Shown here in pieces: positions 51,123 through 60,124 of a DNA stretch of 64,000 nucleotides. Each line of letters begins with the position of its first letter. Within the stretch, counting starts at the first letter, position 1. The notes below the pieces were generated by a model. That model was not told where the DNA came from. It searched no databases and saw only the letters and a list, made by a program, of their open reading frames with translations. This stretch comes from Paraburkholderia lacunae (lineage in GTDB: Bacteria > Pseudomonadota > Gammaproteobacteria > Burkholderiales > Burkholderiaceae): positions 1 to 64,000 of the forward strand of contig NZ_QHKS01000018.1 of the NCBI RefSeq assembly GCF_003353175.1, written 5' to 3'. The position numbers were made by a program, and so were the translations under genes.

Positions 51123-51899
51123 TCAACTCATCCAGTTACCGCCGTCCACGTTGAGCGTCTGCGCGGTGATGTAGTCAGCGTCTGACGACGCAAGGAAAAC
51201 CGCCGCACCGGTCAGCTCATCCGGTCGACCCATCCGACCCAGCGGGACCGACTCGCCTACCAGACGCTTCTTTTCGCCGATCGGGCGGTTCTCATAACGT
51301 GCAAAGAGCGCATCAACGTCATTCCACATTGGCGTGTCGATGACACCTGGTGCGATGCCGTTGACATTGATGCGATGAGGCGCAAGCGCGAGCGCAGCTG
51401 ACTGCGTGTAACTGATGACGGCAGCCTTGCTGGCGCAATAGTGCGACACCAGCGCTTCGCCTCGACGTCCAGCCTGAGACGCCATGTTGATGATCTTGCC
51501 GCCGCCACCCTGGTCGGCCATCTGCTGGGCGACCCTCTGCATCAGGAAGAACATCCCCTTTACGTTCACCGCGAAAATCCGGTCAAAAATCTCCCACGAC
51601 TCGTCGAGCAACGGACGCATGTCGAATACGGCAGCGTTATTGAAGAGAATGTCGACGCGCCCGAACTGGTCGATTGTCGAACGCACGATGTCTTCAATGC
51701 TGTCGCGATTGGTGACGTCCGCCTGGAGCAGCAGCAGATGGCTTTTGTCCGCATCCGCGTAAGTCGCTTCGAGTTCCGACTTCGGCCTGACATCAACGAC
51801 AACGACCTTGGCTCCTTCATTCAGATACCGGCGAGCAACCGACTCGCCGATGCCCGTTGCGCCACCCGTCACGATGGCAATCTTGTCTTTCAGCTGCAT
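51123..51899 (-). CDS. SDR-family polyol dehydrogenase (sorbitol/galactitol type)
   Basis: A 258-aa NAD(H)-dependent short-chain dehydrogenase. The cofactor motif TGGATGIGES (11-20), NNAA near 88, the catalytic Ser of MASQAGRR and the active-site YCASK are all present; the end NVDGGNWMS is classical. Its place among polyol transport genes suggests oxidation of a hexitol to a ketohexose. Related Rhodobacter SmoS oxidises sorbitol to fructose and galactitol to tagatose. L-iditol or other hexitols are alternatives. Confidence 0.82.
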   Translation of the reverse strand: MQLKDKIAIVTGGATGIGESVARRYLNEGAKVVVVDVRPKSELEATYADADKSHLLLLQADVTNRDSIEDIVRSTIDQFGRVDILFNNAAVFDMRPLLDESWEIFDRIFAVNVKGMFFLMQRVAQQMADQGGGGKIINMASQAGRRGEALVSHYCASKAAVISYTQSAALALAPHRINVNGIAPGVIDTPMWNDVDALFARYENRPIGEKKRLVGESVPLGRMGRPDELTGAAVFLASSDADYITAQTLNVDGGNWMS

Positions 51900-52008
51900 C
51901 CTGCATCTCCTCAGATGGAAAACATCTCTCTCGATGGCCCTTGCGGTGACAGATTAGGACTACTACGTTGATTGAATAGATGATCTCGTATCTTTACCCG
52001 ACCCGTCG

Positions 52009-53469
52009 CTAGTTCTCCTCCTCCAACCAGCAGGTACCATGTTGCGCCAGCAACGCACTCGCCGAAGCAGGCCCCCACGTTCCGGCCGCGTAGGGCTTCG
52101 GAGTTCCCTCGCCACGACCCCACGCCTTCAGAAGTGGGTCAACCCACTTCCATGCCGTTTCCTGCTCATCCCGCCGCACGAAAAGCGACAACCGGCCATG
52201 GATCACGTCGAGAAGTAGACGCTGATAGGCTTCCATCTGCGCCTGCCGGAAGAACTGGTCGAACGCCAGATCCAGATAAACGTTCGCCAGATTCATCCGT
52301 TCGCCTGGCTTCTTGGCCTGGGCATAGAGGCGGATTGATTCGTTGGGCTGCAACCGGATGACCAGTCGATTCGGCGCGGGCGCGCTGCTACCAGTCGCAT
52401 CGATGGCCGAATGCGGAACGGGCCGGAAATTCACGACGATTTCAGCCATCCTGCCGGCGAGCCGCTTGCCTGTCCGAAGGAAGAACGGAACCCCAGCCCA
52501 ACGCCAGTTTTCGATTTCAACCTTCAGCGCAACAAAGGTTTCCGTGATACTTGCGGGGGTAACACCCTTTTCATCCACATAGGCGGGAACGGACTGACCG
52601 CGTATCACACCGTCACGATACTGACCGCGGACTGCCATTGATGGAACATCTGCTGGTTTGATAGGCTTCAATGCTCGCAGCACGCGCAGCTTTTCGTCCC
52701 GAACACTATCGGAATCCATTGAATGCGGCGGCTCCATTGCTACAATGGCCAGCAGCTGAAGCAGGTGGTTTTGCACCATGTCGCGCAGCGCACCAGTCGA
52801 ATCGTAGAACTCGCCGCGGTCTTCGGCCCCCAGTTCCTCGGCAATGGTGATCTGGATGTTGGAAACCCATTCGCGGCGCCAGAGCGGTTCAAACAGGACA
52901 TTCCCGAACCTTAAGGCCAGCAGGTTCTGGACCGATTCCTTACCCAGATAGTGATCGATCCGGTAGATTTGCTGTTCTTCAAACAGTTCACCTACCGCGT
53001 CATTGATCGCATCGGACGAATGTAGATCATGGCCGAGCGGCTTTTCCAGTACAACCCGTGCGTTGACGTTGAGCCCCACCGCGGCCAGCGCCTGACAGGT
53101 CGGCACGAACAGGGACGGACCAGTAGCCAAGTAAAAGACTCGCACGCCATCGATATCATCAAGCACCGCTTTCAGCGCAAGGAAATCAGATTTGGCTGAC
53201 AGGTCAAGCGGCAGATACGAGATCCGCGCCAGGAATTCGATCCAGGCAGGATCGCCGGCCACGCCCGAGGGAAGGTGCTCGGGCACGTGCGTCGATATCC
53301 AGTTGCGGTAGCCATCGGCATCCAGTTGGCCACGGGCGACCCCGACGATTCTCCCGTCCGCAGGCAACAAGCCCGCACGATGCGCTTCAAAGAGAGCGGG
53401 CAGGATCTTGCGCTTGGCGAGATCCCCTGTTGCGCCGAACAGGACGAAGGCAAAGGATTCAGGTTTCAT
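52009..53469 (-). CDS. zwf: Glucose-6-phosphate 1-dehydrogenase
   Basis: Oxidises glucose 6-phosphate to 6-phosphogluconolactone with NAD(P)+. The 486-aa product has the N-terminal motif FVLFGATGDLAKRK and the active-site block RIDHYLGKESVQN with the catalytic His and Lys. ATG 53469 is chosen because the family begins there; a longer frame to 53535 would overlap the upstream gene and has no ribosome site. Placed after the GatZ-family gene, it would feed fructose 6-phosphate (after Pgi) into the Entner-Doudoroff route. It may be a second, dedicated copy. Confidence 0.95.
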   Translation of the reverse strand: MKPESFAFVLFGATGDLAKRKILPALFEAHRAGLLPADGRIVGVARGQLDADGYRNWISTHVPEHLPSGVAGDPAWIEFLARISYLPLDLSAKSDFLALKAVLDDIDGVRVFYLATGPSLFVPTCQALAAVGLNVNARVVLEKPLGHDLHSSDAINDAVGELFEEQQIYRIDHYLGKESVQNLLALRFGNVLFEPLWRREWVSNIQITIAEELGAEDRGEFYDSTGALRDMVQNHLLQLLAIVAMEPPHSMDSDSVRDEKLRVLRALKPIKPADVPSMAVRGQYRDGVIRGQSVPAYVDEKGVTPASITETFVALKVEIENWRWAGVPFFLRTGKRLAGRMAEIVVNFRPVPHSAIDATGSSAPAPNRLVIRLQPNESIRLYAQAKKPGERMNLANVYLDLAFDQFFRQAQMEAYQRLLLDVIHGRLSLFVRRDEQETAWKWVDPLLKAWGRGEGTPKPYAAGTWGPASASALLAQHGTCWLEEEN

Positions 53470-53503
53470 TGCGGGTTTCGGTCTGGTCTGAGCGAGGTGC
53501 ACT

Positions 53504-54787
53504 TCATGCTGTGCACGCAGCGGCGTACACACCAATGACTTCGCGAATCTTGCTCTGGATGAGGCTCATCGGAGACGCATCGATCAGCCCACGCCTGAAT
53601 TGCCAGTATTGTTCTGGCAGGTAGCGGCTGAGCAGGTTTTCGGAAATGGTGACGTCCGTCAGGTTGCTGATCAGCTTCTGAGCCGCCGTGTCGATCTCCG
53701 GCTCCGCCCAGTAATATCTGACGCGATCGCTATAGCTGTACGTTCTCAGCAGCCGCTTTTCCCGCTCGTCACCGTGGTAATACCTCTCCCAGTTACCGGG
53801 TTTGGAAAGCATGATCCTCTCCACTACCTCACGCAGATTCGACCTTGCCCCTGGGGCAACGAGTTCGGCCTCGATGTCGGCAAGCGCATAGAGTGCTTCG
53901 CGCAGGGCAAAGGTGACCCCCGGGCCAACCTTGAGAATGGCGAACCCATCCTGCACCAGTGCACGGAGGGACTCCGGCTTCTGGTAGTCAGTGGAGTGAG
54001 CCTCGAAGACCATCCCCGGCAACTGTTCAAGAACGTCGGAAAGCTTCGTGGCAAGCTCAGGCTTGTAATCCACGACCTTCGTATGATCGAACTCAACGCC
54101 GGGTTGCACGACGAGCGCAATCACGCGTTGCCAGGCATCGTCAAGGCCTCGATCGCACCACGCGTTGCGATGGACGGCGACAGTGTCCAGGGCGGCATCC
54201 GGATGCGTTACCTCTACCGTATCCAGTGCTTCGGCGGCCCCACCAGGGACCGGAACCTCCGTACCGATGATGTACACCGGTTTTTCGCTTTTTCCTTCGC
54301 GCCCCGCGGAAGCCTCGGCGATTGAACACAGGCGTGAGGCTCTCTCTGCGACGACATCGTCCGAGAGACGCGCCGGATCGCCAGCACAACTCATGCTGGT
54401 GTCCAGGTGAATTTTGGTGAACCCTGCCGCCACGTAGGCATCGATGAGAGCCTCGGCGCGTTGCATGGCTTCCTCCGCAGGCAGGCTGCGCCATGCGTTG
54501 GGTCCGAGATGGTCGCCACCGAGGATCAGCCTCTCGCGAGGCAGCCCAACGCGATCGGCGATGAGATGGACGAAGCGGACGAAATCTGCCGGCTTCATGC
54601 CTGTGTAACCACCGAACTGGTCGACCTGATTCGATGTCGATTCGACCAGCAGTGGCGTATCGTCGTCAAGCGCCTGTTTCATTGCAGCGCCCAGCACCCA
54701 TGGATGTGCCGAGCAGATCGAATAGATGCCCTTGAGCTTCTTCGCTGCGCGCTCATCTCCCGACAGGCGCGATACAACATTAACCAT
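53504..54787 (-). CDS. GatZ/KbaZ-family protein (probable tagatose-6-phosphate 4-epimerase)
   Basis: A 427-aa protein of Pfam PF08013, annotated classically as the non-catalytic subunit of tagatose-bisphosphate aldolase. Blocks GIYSICSAHPWVLGAAM, LILGGDHLGPNAWR, KIHLDTSMSC and IIGTEVPVPGG are typical. No GatY/KbaY aldolase lies in the window, whereas a PfkB kinase is next to it. In Agrobacterium a PF08013 protein in such a context was reported to epimerise tagatose 6-phosphate to fructose 6-phosphate, which fits here. ATG 54787 overlaps the kinase end by 8 bp; the earlier start at 54859 adds an unsupported leader. Confidence 0.83.
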   Translation of the reverse strand: MVNVVSRLSGDERAAKKLKGIYSICSAHPWVLGAAMKQALDDDTPLLVESTSNQVDQFGGYTGMKPADFVRFVHLIADRVGLPRERLILGGDHLGPNAWRSLPAEEAMQRAEALIDAYVAAGFTKIHLDTSMSCAGDPARLSDDVVAERASRLCSIAEASAGREGKSEKPVYIIGTEVPVPGGAAEALDTVEVTHPDAALDTVAVHRNAWCDRGLDDAWQRVIALVVQPGVEFDHTKVVDYKPELATKLSDVLEQLPGMVFEAHSTDYQKPESLRALVQDGFAILKVGPGVTFALREALYALADIEAELVAPGARSNLREVVERIMLSKPGNWERYYHGDEREKRLLRTYSYSDRVRYYWAEPEIDTAAQKLISNLTDVTISENLLSRYLPEQYWQFRRGLIDASPMSLIQSKIREVIGVYAAACTA

Positions 54788-55766
54788 GATCTTGCTCCGA
54801 AGTTTTCGCAATGAATTCGTCGAGTTGGGCCAGTGTCGCCGTGCCCTCCATCGGGCCACGGAACGTCACGGCTCGCGCGCCGGCCGCGCATGCGTAAGTC
54901 AGTGCCCTCTCGACACCGAACCCTTGCGCTCGACAAGCGATGTACGTCCCGCCGAAGCAGTCTCCGGCACCAGTGGGATCGACCTCTTCGACAGGCAGTG
55001 CTGGCAGGTTCAGTTCGGTCGTCCCGTCGTAGTAGCTGCATCCGTCCTTTCCACGCTTGACCACGACTTCACGCACGCCACGCTTCAAAAGCTCTTCGAT
55101 GGCGCCCTGTTCGCTGCTTGCACTGGCGAGCAGCATCACCTCATGGCCGCTCGGCAGGAAGACATCGGTGTAGTCCAGAATGAAGTCGAGTGCCTCGCGC
55201 ATCTCGGGAATGCGGAGCATCTCCTTGCGGATGTTCGGGTCAAAACTCACCGTGCCACCATGTACCTTGACGGCTTCGATGACCTTCTTCATTGCTTCGA
55301 TGATGCGGAAAGAAAACAGCGACGAACCCATCACGTGAAAGTGACGGCATTCCTTGAGCAGATCGTCCCGGATGTTGCCGACGGAAAGGTGCCCGGAGGC
55401 GCTATTCGAGATGTTGTAGATAAAGTCCCGATCGCCGTCCTCACGGTAGGTGACAAATGCACTGCCCGTTGTTGCAGTCTTGATCACCGAGATACCCGAA
55501 GTATCAACGCCGTCAGCACGTAGGCGCTCGACATTGAGTGCACCGAAGTCGTCATCGCCGACGCAACCAATCATGGAGCAGCGGCTGCCTGCTTTGGCGA
55601 CCTGATCAATGAAGATGGCAGGCGCGCCGCTCGCGTATGGGCCGATCAGCGTGCCCGGCCTGCGGAATGACTGTCCACGCTCGGTGGCCATGATTTCGAC
55701 GAGGATTTCGCCCATCGTCAGGATGTAGCCAGCTTTGCCGGCCTTATGCAGTTCAGTGTTAGCCAT
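54780..55766 (-). CDS. PfkB-family sugar kinase (probable tagatose kinase)
   Basis: A ribokinase-like kinase of 328 aa. The substrate-side motif (PYASGAPAIFIDQVAKAG) and the signature DPTGAGDCFGG with the catalytic Asp are intact. ATG 55766 overlaps the permease stop by 8 bp; an earlier start at 55805 would run further into it. Between a ribose-type importer and a GatZ-family gene, its likely substrate is a ketohexose such as D-tagatose; fructose or another 2-keto sugar is possible. Confidence 0.85.
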   Translation of the reverse strand: MANTELHKAGKAGYILTMGEILVEIMATERGQSFRRPGTLIGPYASGAPAIFIDQVAKAGSRCSMIGCVGDDDFGALNVERLRADGVDTSGISVIKTATTGSAFVTYREDGDRDFIYNISNSASGHLSVGNIRDDLLKECRHFHVMGSSLFSFRIIEAMKKVIEAVKVHGGTVSFDPNIRKEMLRIPEMREALDFILDYTDVFLPSGHEVMLLASASSEQGAIEELLKRGVREVVVKRGKDGCSYYDGTTELNLPALPVEEVDPTGAGDCFGGTYIACRAQGFGVERALTYACAAGARAVTFRGPMEGTATLAQLDEFIAKTSEQDHG

Positions 55767-56763
55767 GGCGCTTCTTGGTTTGAACATCGATGCAAACGGC
55801 GACAAGAATGACGACGCCCTTTACGATCAGTTGATAAAAGTAGGGAACACTCAGCAGATTCATGCCGTTATTGATGACGCCAATGATGAGTGCGCCGATC
55901 AACGTGCCGGCTATCGTGCCGTAACCGCCGCTCAGGCTCGTACCACCGAGCACGGCCGCCGCAATCGCGTCCAGTTCATAGCCGAGACCAGCATTGGGCT
56001 GGGCCGAATACAGGCGCGATGTCATCAGCACGCCCCCGATGCTCGCCATCAGCCCCGAGATCATGAAAATGACAATCCGCAACCGTTTTACATTGATGCC
56101 CGAATACAGCGCTGCTTCGCGATTCCCGCCGGCGAGATAAGCCTTGCGACCAAACACGGTTTTCGACAGGAGAAAATGGTTGACGGCCAGCAGGATGCCC
56201 AGAATCCAGATGGGTATGGCGATGCCGAGAAAAGTGGCATTACCGAGCGCAGCGAAACGATCATCGTCGATCGAGATCGGCACGCCTGCCGACGTGATGT
56301 AGGCCAATCCCCGGAAAACACCCATTGTCGCGACCGTGACAATGAACGACGGGATGGTCAGCATCGAAGTGAGCGTGCCGTTGATCAGCCCGAGAACCAG
56401 TCCCGCTGCCATCGCGACGATGACGGCCAGTGCTGGATGCAGTCCATGCTGCATCGCGAAGGCCGCGATCGTCCCGACGAGAGCCATCACGGCGCCAACT
56501 GAGAGGTCAATGTCACCCAGCAGCAGGACGTACGTCATTCCGAAGCCGAGGATGGCGATAATCGACACCTGCATGACGATGTTCAGCAGGTTGCCGAGCG
56601 TCAGGAAGTTTGACGACAAGACCGCAAACAGTACGCAGAGCAGAACGAGCCCGCACACGATTCCGCCATAATGACGAATCCATTTGGACAGTGCAGTCAC
56701 GGTGCTTGTGCGTTCGCCCGTTTCGTCCCGACTGGCACTTGCGGTGAGGTCAGATGGTTTCAT
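55759..56763 (-). CDS. Ribose-type sugar ABC transporter permease (RbsC/AraH family)
   Basis: A 334-aa membrane permease of the CUT2 family with eight or more hydrophobic segments; blocks GMTYVLLLGDIDLSVGAVMAL, GLINGTLTSMLTIPSFIVT and GGTSLSGGYGTIAGTLIGALI are diagnostic. It overlaps the ATPase gene by 4 bp and the kinase by 8 bp. It probably forms a homodimer with the RbsA-type ATPase. Confidence 0.9.
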   Translation of the reverse strand: MKPSDLTASASRDETGERTSTVTALSKWIRHYGGIVCGLVLLCVLFAVLSSNFLTLGNLLNIVMQVSIIAILGFGMTYVLLLGDIDLSVGAVMALVGTIAAFAMQHGLHPALAVIVAMAAGLVLGLINGTLTSMLTIPSFIVTVATMGVFRGLAYITSAGVPISIDDDRFAALGNATFLGIAIPIWILGILLAVNHFLLSKTVFGRKAYLAGGNREAALYSGINVKRLRIVIFMISGLMASIGGVLMTSRLYSAQPNAGLGYELDAIAAAVLGGTSLSGGYGTIAGTLIGALIIGVINNGMNLLSVPYFYQLIVKGVVILVAVCIDVQTKKRHG

Positions 56764-58322
56764 GCTTGTGCTGCTCCTGTTGCATACGACATGACGGTCT
56801 CCTGAGTCAGTCCAGTCGTCTCGAATTCCTTGACAAGGCGCTTCTCACGCATCACCACGAGACGGTCGCTCATGGCCAGCGCCTCTGGTAGTTCCGAAGA
56901 GACCAGAATGATCGCAGTGCCCGCTTCAGCGAGTTCCCGCATCATGCGATAGATCTCGAATTTCGCGCCGACATCAACGCCACGGGTTGGCTCGTCAAGG
57001 ATGAGCACTTTAGGTTTGAGCGAAAGCCATTTCGAGAAGACAACTTTCTGCTGATTGCCCCCACTCAGGTCCCCAACTGCCTGGTGCGGGCCCGCCGTCC
57101 TGATCTTCATGCGAGCAATAGCATCGCGCGTCTCGCGTTGCTCAAACCTGCTGCTGAGAATGCCGAATCGAGAACCCATTCTTTGGAAACTGGCCATCGT
57201 GACGTTCCGCGCAATCGAATGCATAAGTACGAGGTCTTCGTGCTTTCTGTCCTCTGTGACGAACGCAATACCGGCTGAGATCGCGCTTTCCGGCGAGCGC
57301 AGGCGCAGCGTCCTGCCACCCATCACAATCTGTCCCGTCGGACATTCGATGCCGAACAGCGCGTTCATCACGTCGGAGCGTCCTGCCCCGATGAGACCGA
57401 AGAATCCGAAGATTTCACCTGGTCTGACACCGAAACTGATGTCGTGAAACTTGCCATCAATCGTCAGATTCCTGACCTCCAGCAACGGCGCACGACTGGC
57501 ATCCAGAGGCGTGGTACGCGAAGGATAGACATCGCTCATTTCGCGCCCGACCATCAGATTGATCAGCGCACCAATCGTCGTCTCGTTCTTATCGTGCGTA
57601 GAGATGTACTGCCCGTCGCGCATCACCGAGATGTCATCCGAGATTCGCATGATCTCGTCCATCCGATGCGAGATGTAGACGACGGCAGTTCCTCGTGCCT
57701 TGAGTTTCGTCACGATGTTGAACAGCACTTCGGCTTCCCGGTCGCTCAACGACGACGTAGGCTCGTCCATGATGACGAGTTCCGCATTCCGGCTCAGTCC
57801 TTTCGCGATTTCGACGAGTTGCCGCTGTGCCATCGACAGTCGCGCGACCGGAGCACGTGCATCGATAGCGATCCCGAGGTCGTCGAGCAGATCCTGCGCC
57901 TGCCGGAATAACGATTTGAAGTCGACGATCCCGAACCGCCGCGGCTCATGGCCCGCGAAGATGTTCTCGGCCACGCTCAGGTTGCTCGCGAGGCTGAGTT
58001 CCTGATAGATGATCGAAATGCCGGCCGCCTGGGACTCGGACGGGTTGGCAAATGCGACACGCTGTCCGCGCAGGAGCAGTTCACCCCAGGTCGGTTCATG
58101 CACGCCCGCCAGGATCTTCATCAGGGTCGACTTCCCGGCACCGTTTTCGCCCAGAATCGTGTGGACCCGGCCACTTCGCAACGTCAGCGAAACGTTCCTG
58201 AGCGCTTCGACAGGGCCGAACGATTTGGCGATCGACCGCAACTCTACGAAAGGGGAGCCGGCGTGATCGGCGAAGCGCGCGCCCGATGCCTGGGCGCTCA
58301 GGCTATTCGGGCTCGCGTTCAT
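56760..58322 (-). CDS. Ribose-type sugar ABC transporter ATPase (RbsA family)
   Basis: A double-domain ATPase of 520 aa. The first nucleotide domain has Walker A GENGAGKST, signature LSMAQRQ and Walker B VIMDEPTSSL; the second has a degenerate Walker A (GLIGAGRSD) and signature LSGGNQQK, as in RbsA. It overlaps both neighbours by 4 bp. Together with the permease and binding protein it forms one CUT2 importer. Confidence 0.92.
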   Translation of the reverse strand: MNASPNSLSAQASGARFADHAGSPFVELRSIAKSFGPVEALRNVSLTLRSGRVHTILGENGAGKSTLMKILAGVHEPTWGELLLRGQRVAFANPSESQAAGISIIYQELSLASNLSVAENIFAGHEPRRFGIVDFKSLFRQAQDLLDDLGIAIDARAPVARLSMAQRQLVEIAKGLSRNAELVIMDEPTSSLSDREAEVLFNIVTKLKARGTAVVYISHRMDEIMRISDDISVMRDGQYISTHDKNETTIGALINLMVGREMSDVYPSRTTPLDASRAPLLEVRNLTIDGKFHDISFGVRPGEIFGFFGLIGAGRSDVMNALFGIECPTGQIVMGGRTLRLRSPESAISAGIAFVTEDRKHEDLVLMHSIARNVTMASFQRMGSRFGILSSRFEQRETRDAIARMKIRTAGPHQAVGDLSGGNQQKVVFSKWLSLKPKVLILDEPTRGVDVGAKFEIYRMMRELAEAGTAIILVSSELPEALAMSDRLVVMREKRLVKEFETTGLTQETVMSYATGAAQA

Positions 58323-59221
58323 TTTGCGGCTTCGTGCAGATAGACCCCGGGCGTCACCGGGATCAGTTTCGCAACCTGTTGCTTCCCGGCGACCTTCACG
58401 GCCGTATCGACAGCGACAGCGCCCATTTTTTCGGGGTACTGACGGATTACGCCAACGAAATTGGGGTTCTTGTCGACCGCGGCACGCGCTTCCGGCATGC
58501 CATCGAAACCGATCACCTTGACATGGTTACCCTCGGACTTGCCAGCTACCGCTGCCGCCATCGCGGCGTCGTCTCCGAACCCGAAGATGCCATCAAGGTC
58601 CGGGTGGGCCTGGAGCATGTTCTGCGCCGTCGTCAATGCTTCGGCTCGCGTGACACCCGGCTGGACGGCGACAACCTGTACGCCAGGGCAGGCACCGAGA
58701 GCCTTCCTGAAACCCGTAACGCGGTCGATCACCGACTGGACCGTCGGATAGTCGATCACACCAACCTTGCCTTTGCCGCCGAGGACTTTGCACATGAGCT
58801 GTCCCGCCATCTGGCCGCCTGCATAGTTGTCGGTCGCGATGTGGGACGCAACCTCGACCCCTTGCGCGCCAATGTCCACCGTAATGACAGGGATGCCAGC
58901 CCGCTGGGCGGTCATCACGGCCGCCTTGACGCCCTTCGAATCTACCGGCGACAGCACGATGACATCCACCTTGCGTGTGACGAAGTCCTGCACGTCGGCG
59001 ATCTGCTTGCTTAGATCCTGATTGGCGATCGAAATGTCGAGCTTCGCATTGTCCTTCTGCGCTTCCTGCTTCATCGCATCAGCCAGCGCAACGTAAAACG
59101 GATGCTGCTGCGTGAGAAGGGATGCGCCGATCGTGACCTGACCAGCTTGCACGAAAGGAGCGGCGGCAAAGGCGGCAGTGGCAGCCATGGTTGCCGCAAT
59201 GCGTTTGGGCGTCAACTTCAT
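58319..59221 (-). CDS. Ribose-type sugar ABC transporter substrate-binding protein
   Basis: A periplasmic binding protein of 300 aa (RbsB-like, Peripla_BP_4). The signal peptide is 1-26 (ends VQAG), and the mature start QVTIGASLLTQQHPFYVALADAM, VIVLSPVDSKGVKAAV, TDNYAGGQMAG and FGFGDDAAMAA blocks are typical. It overlaps the ATPase by 4 bp and follows deoR by 21 bp. The sugar is most likely a ketohexose, from the kinase and GatZ-type neighbour. Confidence 0.9.
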   Translation of the reverse strand: MKLTPKRIAATMAATAAFAAAPFVQAGQVTIGASLLTQQHPFYVALADAMKQEAQKDNAKLDISIANQDLSKQIADVQDFVTRKVDVIVLSPVDSKGVKAAVMTAQRAGIPVITVDIGAQGVEVASHIATDNYAGGQMAGQLMCKVLGGKGKVGVIDYPTVQSVIDRVTGFRKALGACPGVQVVAVQPGVTRAEALTTAQNMLQAHPDLDGIFGFGDDAAMAAAVAGKSEGNHVKVIGFDGMPEARAAVDKNPNFVGVIRQYPEKMGAVAVDTAVKVAGKQQVAKLIPVTPGVYLHEAAK

Positions 59222-59242
59222 GTGTCTCTTCCTCTGATAGGG

Positions 59243-60058
59243 TTAGGTAGTGGATTTGCGGAACTCCAGAATTCCGCTTTCCCTTCTGTGGAGCTGAAGA
59301 CCTTTGCGTGGCATCAGCTCCATTGTGGGTGGATCGATTCCGTCATCAATCAGTAGCGCGTCAACGTCGGAAACGTTCGCGAAGACTTCACCATCGCGCT
59401 CATTCAGCTGCGGCTGGTACGCAACGACGATCGTTCTGGTAGCCGCCCGCCGCGCCGCCTCAAGCACGCGAGCCACAGCCGGGTCTGCGCAAAGCAGGTT
59501 GCCGTCGCGGTCGAGTCCTGAGGCCTCCAGGAAACACAGGTCAATTGATCGCCGCGTCAACGAGGCTTCCGCGTCAGGGCCCGTCATGACCGTGGCACCC
59601 TGTTCCAGCTGGCCACCCGTCAACAGCAGCTCGCAATGCAGAAAGCGCTGTGCCGTTTGCGCCATCCCAATGTCCTGCATCAGCAGGGCAAGATTTGAGC
59701 GATCAGACAGGAACGGCAGGATTTTGTGAACGATCTCGCCGGCGCCCATCATTAGCGACTCGTGATCGTCAACGGCCTCGGCGGCAAAACGGGCGATCAT
59801 GGTTTCGGACGCCTTGCGCGTTGCCCCATCCGCCACAGGCATCAGGACGTTGTCCCCAGGCTTCTGCGCGAGATAGCGGGCCTTGCCGAACGACCGGGCG
59901 AGATAACGCTGCTGCTCCAGATAGGTCAGGTCGGTGCGGATAGTGACGCTCGAAACGTCGAACGCCTGGCTGAGCTCTTCGACCGAAACCTCTCCGCGCT
60001 TGCGGACCAGTTCGACGATCTGCAGCCGCCGCCTCAGGGAACTCTTGTTTGACAGCAT
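59243..60058 (-). CDS. DeoR-family sugar-metabolism repressor
   Basis: A transcription regulator of 271 aa, first gene of the cluster. The N-terminal winged helix reads RRLQIVELVRKRGEVSVEELSQAFDVSSVTIRTDLTYLEQQ, the DeoR signature, followed by a phosphosugar-sensing (ISOCOT-fold) domain. The longer frame to 60166 would encode the operator sequence, so ATG 60058 is preferred although its GGAGA lies only 1-2 nt upstream. It probably represses its own operon until a phosphorylated sugar binds. Confidence 0.88.
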   Translation of the reverse strand: MLSNKSSLRRRLQIVELVRKRGEVSVEELSQAFDVSSVTIRTDLTYLEQQRYLARSFGKARYLAQKPGDNVLMPVADGATRKASETMIARFAAEAVDDHESLMMGAGEIVHKILPFLSDRSNLALLMQDIGMAQTAQRFLHCELLLTGGQLEQGATVMTGPDAEASLTRRSIDLCFLEASGLDRDGNLLCADPAVARVLEAARRAATRTIVVAYQPQLNERDGEVFANVSDVDALLIDDGIDPPTMELMPRKGLQLHRRESGILEFRKSTT

Positions 60059-60068
60059 GTCTCCAATC

Positions 60069-60124
60069 TCGAAAGAAAACGCTTTTGTTTCGAAAGAGTT
60101 TAGTTTCGAATCGAAAGAATGCAA
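60069..60124 (-). promoter_or_regulatory. deoR operon promoter with clustered operator motifs
   Basis: On the minus strand TTGCAT (60124-60119), 16 bp and TAAACT (60102-60097). The 13-bp palindrome TTTCGA-A-TCGAAA (60104-60116) fills the spacer. TTTCGAAA (60088-60095) lies at the predicted start (near 60090) and TCGAAAGA (60069-60076) about 21 bp further. Four TCGAA cores in 50 bp suit a DeoR repressor, whose operators often carry TTTCG half-sites. Confidence 0.62.
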
